Source: Dasypus novemcinctus
Lineage: Eukaryota; Chordata; Mammalia; Cingulata; Dasypodidae
Assembly (NCBI RefSeq): GCF_030445035.2
Contig: NC_080695.1
Coordinates: 124,001 to 188,000, forward strand
Direction: 5' to 3'
Length of the DNA: 64,000 nucleotides
Of this stretch, positions 61,451 through 64,000 are shown one piece after another; position 1 is the first letter of the stretch, and each line of letters starts with the position of its first letter. Below the pieces are notes generated by a model. The model was given only the letters and a program-made list of their open reading frames with translations. It ran no database searches and had not been told where the DNA came from. The translations under genes and the position numbers were made by a program.

Positions 61451-61543
61451 GACCCCTCGTCCCAAGCGGGACCGACCCCTCGTCCCAAGCGGGACCGACC
61501 CCTTGTCCAGAGCTGGACTGACCCCTCGTCCGCAGCCAGACCC
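61451..61543. repeat. 23-base tandem repeat, four copies
   Basis: GACCCCTCGT recurs at 61451, 61474, 61497 (with one change) and 61520. It lies between the promoter-like segment and the second mastin pseudogene. Confidence 0.9.
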
Positions 61544-61816
61544 CACCTCTACCGACCGAGCAAACCGTCGCAGGCTCCTGCCTCCACCCAAGTGGCACCC
61601 TGTGTCTCCCCACATTTCCCTCGAGCCTTGGCGCAGCATGCCCGTCCCCTCCACTAAGAGCGCGTCCTGCAGGAGGCCTCGCCGCGGGAGCCGGGCCTGC
61701 CCGGTGCGCTGGGGCAGCGCAGGCGTGTTTGGACCTTGTCAGAAAGGCCATCGGCCCCACAGGTCTCCCCCTCCCCAGAGCAGGGTGCCCGGCTGTGCCC
61801 ACGTCCTGTGCTGGGG

Positions 61817-61824
61817 AGATAAGG
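61817..61824 (+). promoter_or_regulatory. GATA/TATA-like box of mastin pseudogene 2
   Basis: AGATAAGG lies 106 bases before the ATG-like codon at 61923. The intact gene has AGATAAAG 124 bases before its ATG, so this is the fossil of the same promoter. Confidence 0.55.
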
Positions 61825-61922
61825 GGGCTGAGCCTGGAGGTGGGGGAGAGCGCGCCCTCCCGGGGAAGCTGCCCCCGTCCCGTCCCCCCAGAAGCCGAGT
61901 GTTCCCCGCCCGCCTCTCCCCA

Positions 61923-62970
61923 ATGCTGCGGCTGCTGCTCCTGGCCCCGCCCAGCCTGGGGGCCCTGTGCCCGTGACCCCAGGTGAGTCCTGACCCCCAC
62001 CACCGCCCTGGCTGCCTGGGCCCCTGGGAGCAGCCGCAGGGAGGCGGGGAAGAGCTTGGCTTGCTCCGAGCTTGGGGAGACCGTGGCCTGGGCCCCTGAC
62101 ACCCCCTCAACCTGCTCCCCCAGATCCCGGCCCGGGGCATCAGCTGGGGGGCATCGTGGGGGGACGTGACGTCTCGGGCAGGAAGTCCCCCTGGCAGGTC
62201 AGCCTGAGGTTCTATGATCAAAGTTCTCGGCAGTGGGAGCACGTGTATGGGGGCTCCCTCGTGCACCCCCAGTGGCTGCTAACCGCCGCCCACTGCATGG
62301 AGCCGTGAGTGGCTTCCAGCGGGGTGCCCCGGGCCATGTGGCATAGGGGGTGGGGGAGCAGAGGGGCTGGGGCTGAGAGGTGCGTGTCCTTGAACCAGAG
62401 CTGAGCTAGCTCGGGGCCCCATCCCCAGGACTGGAGAAGATGGGGAGGGCCATCGGGGGTGACATGCGGTGCCCCGGGGTCCCAGGCTGTGACTCCTGCC
62501 AGGTACCCCCAGCCCACCTCTGCCTTCCATGCCCCCCAGCTCTGCCCTTTCCCTCCCATGCTCTGCCAGACCCCCTCTGTGCCCCCCAGCCCCCCTATTC
62601 TCTGCACCCAGCCCCCCTATTCTGTGCCCCCCAGTCCCCTTTCAGTGCCCCCCCAGTTCCCCCTCCAGTGCCCCTGGTCCCCCTGCAGTGCCGTCCAGTA
62701 TCCCTCTTCCATGCCCCCCCAGCCCGTGGAGTTGGCCCCAGCCTGTGATGGTGGGTGCAGGCTGGGTGGGTGCAGGGGAAATGTCGGGTGAGTCCTTCCC
62801 CCCCCACAGCGTGACTCCGGGGCCCCTGGTCTGCCGCTGGAGCTGCCCCTGGCTGCAGGTGGGCGCCGTGAGCTGGAAACATTTCTGCGCCCACCAGGGC
62901 CTCCCTGGGGTGCACACCCGCGTGACGAGCTGCGGGTCCTGGGTCCCCAGTACGTCCCTCATGGGCCGGC
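61923..62970 (+). pseudogene. Mastin-like protease pseudogene 2
   Basis: The signal-peptide exon (61923-61982) is one base short against its intact paralogue, giving a stop at 61974-61976. Exon 3 (62124-62304) is fully open, 181 bases like its intact paralogue, with IVGG and AAHC, but Cys42 is Tyr (VYGGSL). Exon 4 and most of exon 5 are missing: intron-3 text that aligns with pseudogene 1 breaks off near 62430. The end of exon 5 follows (about 62445-62501, CDSCQ before GTACCC), so Asp189 was present in this copy. Exon 6 (from 62810) lost two bases across the Ser195 motif, where the intact gene has GGCGACTCGGGGGGCC, and then reads recognisably to about 62970. Not functional. Confidence 0.9.
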
Positions 62971-63168
62971 CAGCGGGGGGGAAGCCCCTCGCCTTCCTCG
63001 CGGACACCCCGCTTCCTCCCCCATCCGGCTGGCCCTGCCTCCACACCCCTGCCCTGGACTCCCAGCACCCGCGCTCTCCTGAGCTGGAAGGTGAGCAGGG
63101 AGGGTGCGCAGGGGGAGCTGGGGGCGGCGACCAGGACCCCAGGGACCCCCACGTGCTACCTGAGGCTC

Positions 63169-63174
63169 ATTAAA
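63169..63174 (+). terminator. Polyadenylation signal of mastin pseudogene 2
   Basis: ATTAAA in the same relative place as in the intact mastin-like gene. It helps to fix the 3' limit of the duplicated unit. Confidence 0.6.
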
Positions 63175-63179
63175 CTCTG

Positions 63180-64000
63180 GCTCACAGAGGCGGCGTGTGT
63201 GGACTGGGGGAGCATCTGGGGGGCCTGTACCGCTTCGGGGAGCCTTCCAGGGGTGCCCAGGTGGGCAGGGAGGCTTCCAGGCTCCTGCCCCACCGATGCC
63301 GCCATGCTCAGGGGGTCGGGCCTCGGTGCCACAGCCACCAGAAGACACCTGCCGTCCCTCTCCCTCCCCTCTTACCTCCTCACCCCCTTTTCTCTTTGTC
63401 CTTCCCTTTTTTCTCTCCTTCCTCCTTGTCTTTCCCAGAGCAGGTGTGGAGCTAACAGGGACAGTCCCCCGGCGGACCCTGTGGTGTGGAGGGTGGGAGC
63501 TGGTGGCCCCTGCGTCCCCCACCAGTCCTCCCGCCCCTCCCCTCCTTGGCCACGTCCCCAGCCACGTCTCGAGATGTCCTCCTGTCCTGGCACCAAATTC
63601 TCAGCTTTGGATTTAAAAGTCCCATCTGGTCCACATTGACTCCTCCGTGGCTCATCCCATGTGTCGGGTGCGCCGTGGCCCCCAAGGTCCACCGTGTGAG
63701 GCTGCATTGGCCAGCAGGGCCCCCAGCGTGGACTTGGGTCTCTGCTCCCAGCCCTGCCTGGCCCTCTCGAGGCACCCTGAGCCCAGAGCCTGCGTCTCTA
63801 GGGGTGACGCTGGTGGAGGGGGCTGGGCTGGGGGTGAGCCAAGGGCAGGGGGCACAGACCCGTGGCTAGTTTCTCCTCCTTTTTCCATCTTTCCTAGTTT
63901 ATATTTCATCTCATGGGGAACATAAAACACCATTTCCCACTAGACCACTGTGGAGCTACATTCAGCGGGCTCAGTCGCGTCACAGTGTCGTGCCCTCGTC
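63180..64000. other. Downstream flank of mastin pseudogene 2
   Basis: A CT-rich tract at 63350-63440 recalls that after the intact gene (48180-48365). No further gene was recognised up to the right edge. Confidence 0.45.

Overview
This is mammalian nuclear DNA. The best guess is a xenarthran close to the nine-banded armadillo: several tRNA-Ala-derived SINE copies resemble what I remember of the armadillo-specific DAS family, and three related young L1 copies share one long 3' UTR. No database search was possible. The window alternates between AT-rich retroelement blocks and very GC-rich, minisatellite-rich DNA. The GC-rich part carries mast-cell serine protease genes, which resembles the human tryptase locus on 16p13.3.

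Layout. 1-11044: 3' end of a class II (betaretrovirus-like) endogenous retrovirus (end of pol, env, 3' LTR). Its env is split by an 8.75-kb L1 flanked by a 13-bp target duplication. 11980-12412: two SINEs. 14070-16270: a tryptase gene with six exons and 275 codons. 16870-19275: ancient repeats. 19730-23000: a ~0.55-kb inverted duplication around a GC-rich spacer with a CA/CG-rich minisatellite. 23520-42326: nested L1s, with a near full-length element (25536-35432) inside an older one (24130-38480), followed by an opposite-strand L1 (38485-42326). 42327-42770: a solo LTR of the same family as the retrovirus at the left end. 43440-44775: CpG-rich DNA and a 46-bp minisatellite. 45650-47983: a complete mastin-like protease gene. 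49943-50640 and 61923-63174: two mastin-like pseudogenes. The rest is GC-rich intergenic DNA with old L1 fragments.

The proteases form a tandem plus-strand array of the kind mast cells use for secreted granule proteases: tryptase, mastin, psi-mastin 1, psi-mastin 2. The tryptase keeps the catalytic triad and Asp189 but has unusual changes (Gly140 to Ser, Gln192 to Pro) and a poor exon-5 splice donor. The mastin-like gene is open through all coding exons, keeps the triad and all six conserved disulfide pairing cysteines needed for three standard disulfides (plus the 42-58 pair), but has a rebuilt S1 pocket: Ser189, Phe215, Ala216 and Thr226. That is closer to pancreatic elastase 1 than to trypsin and is the strongest candidate here for an undescribed activity.

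No RNA gene, CRISPR array or prokaryotic feature was seen. Extents of old repeats are approximate because they were aligned by eye.
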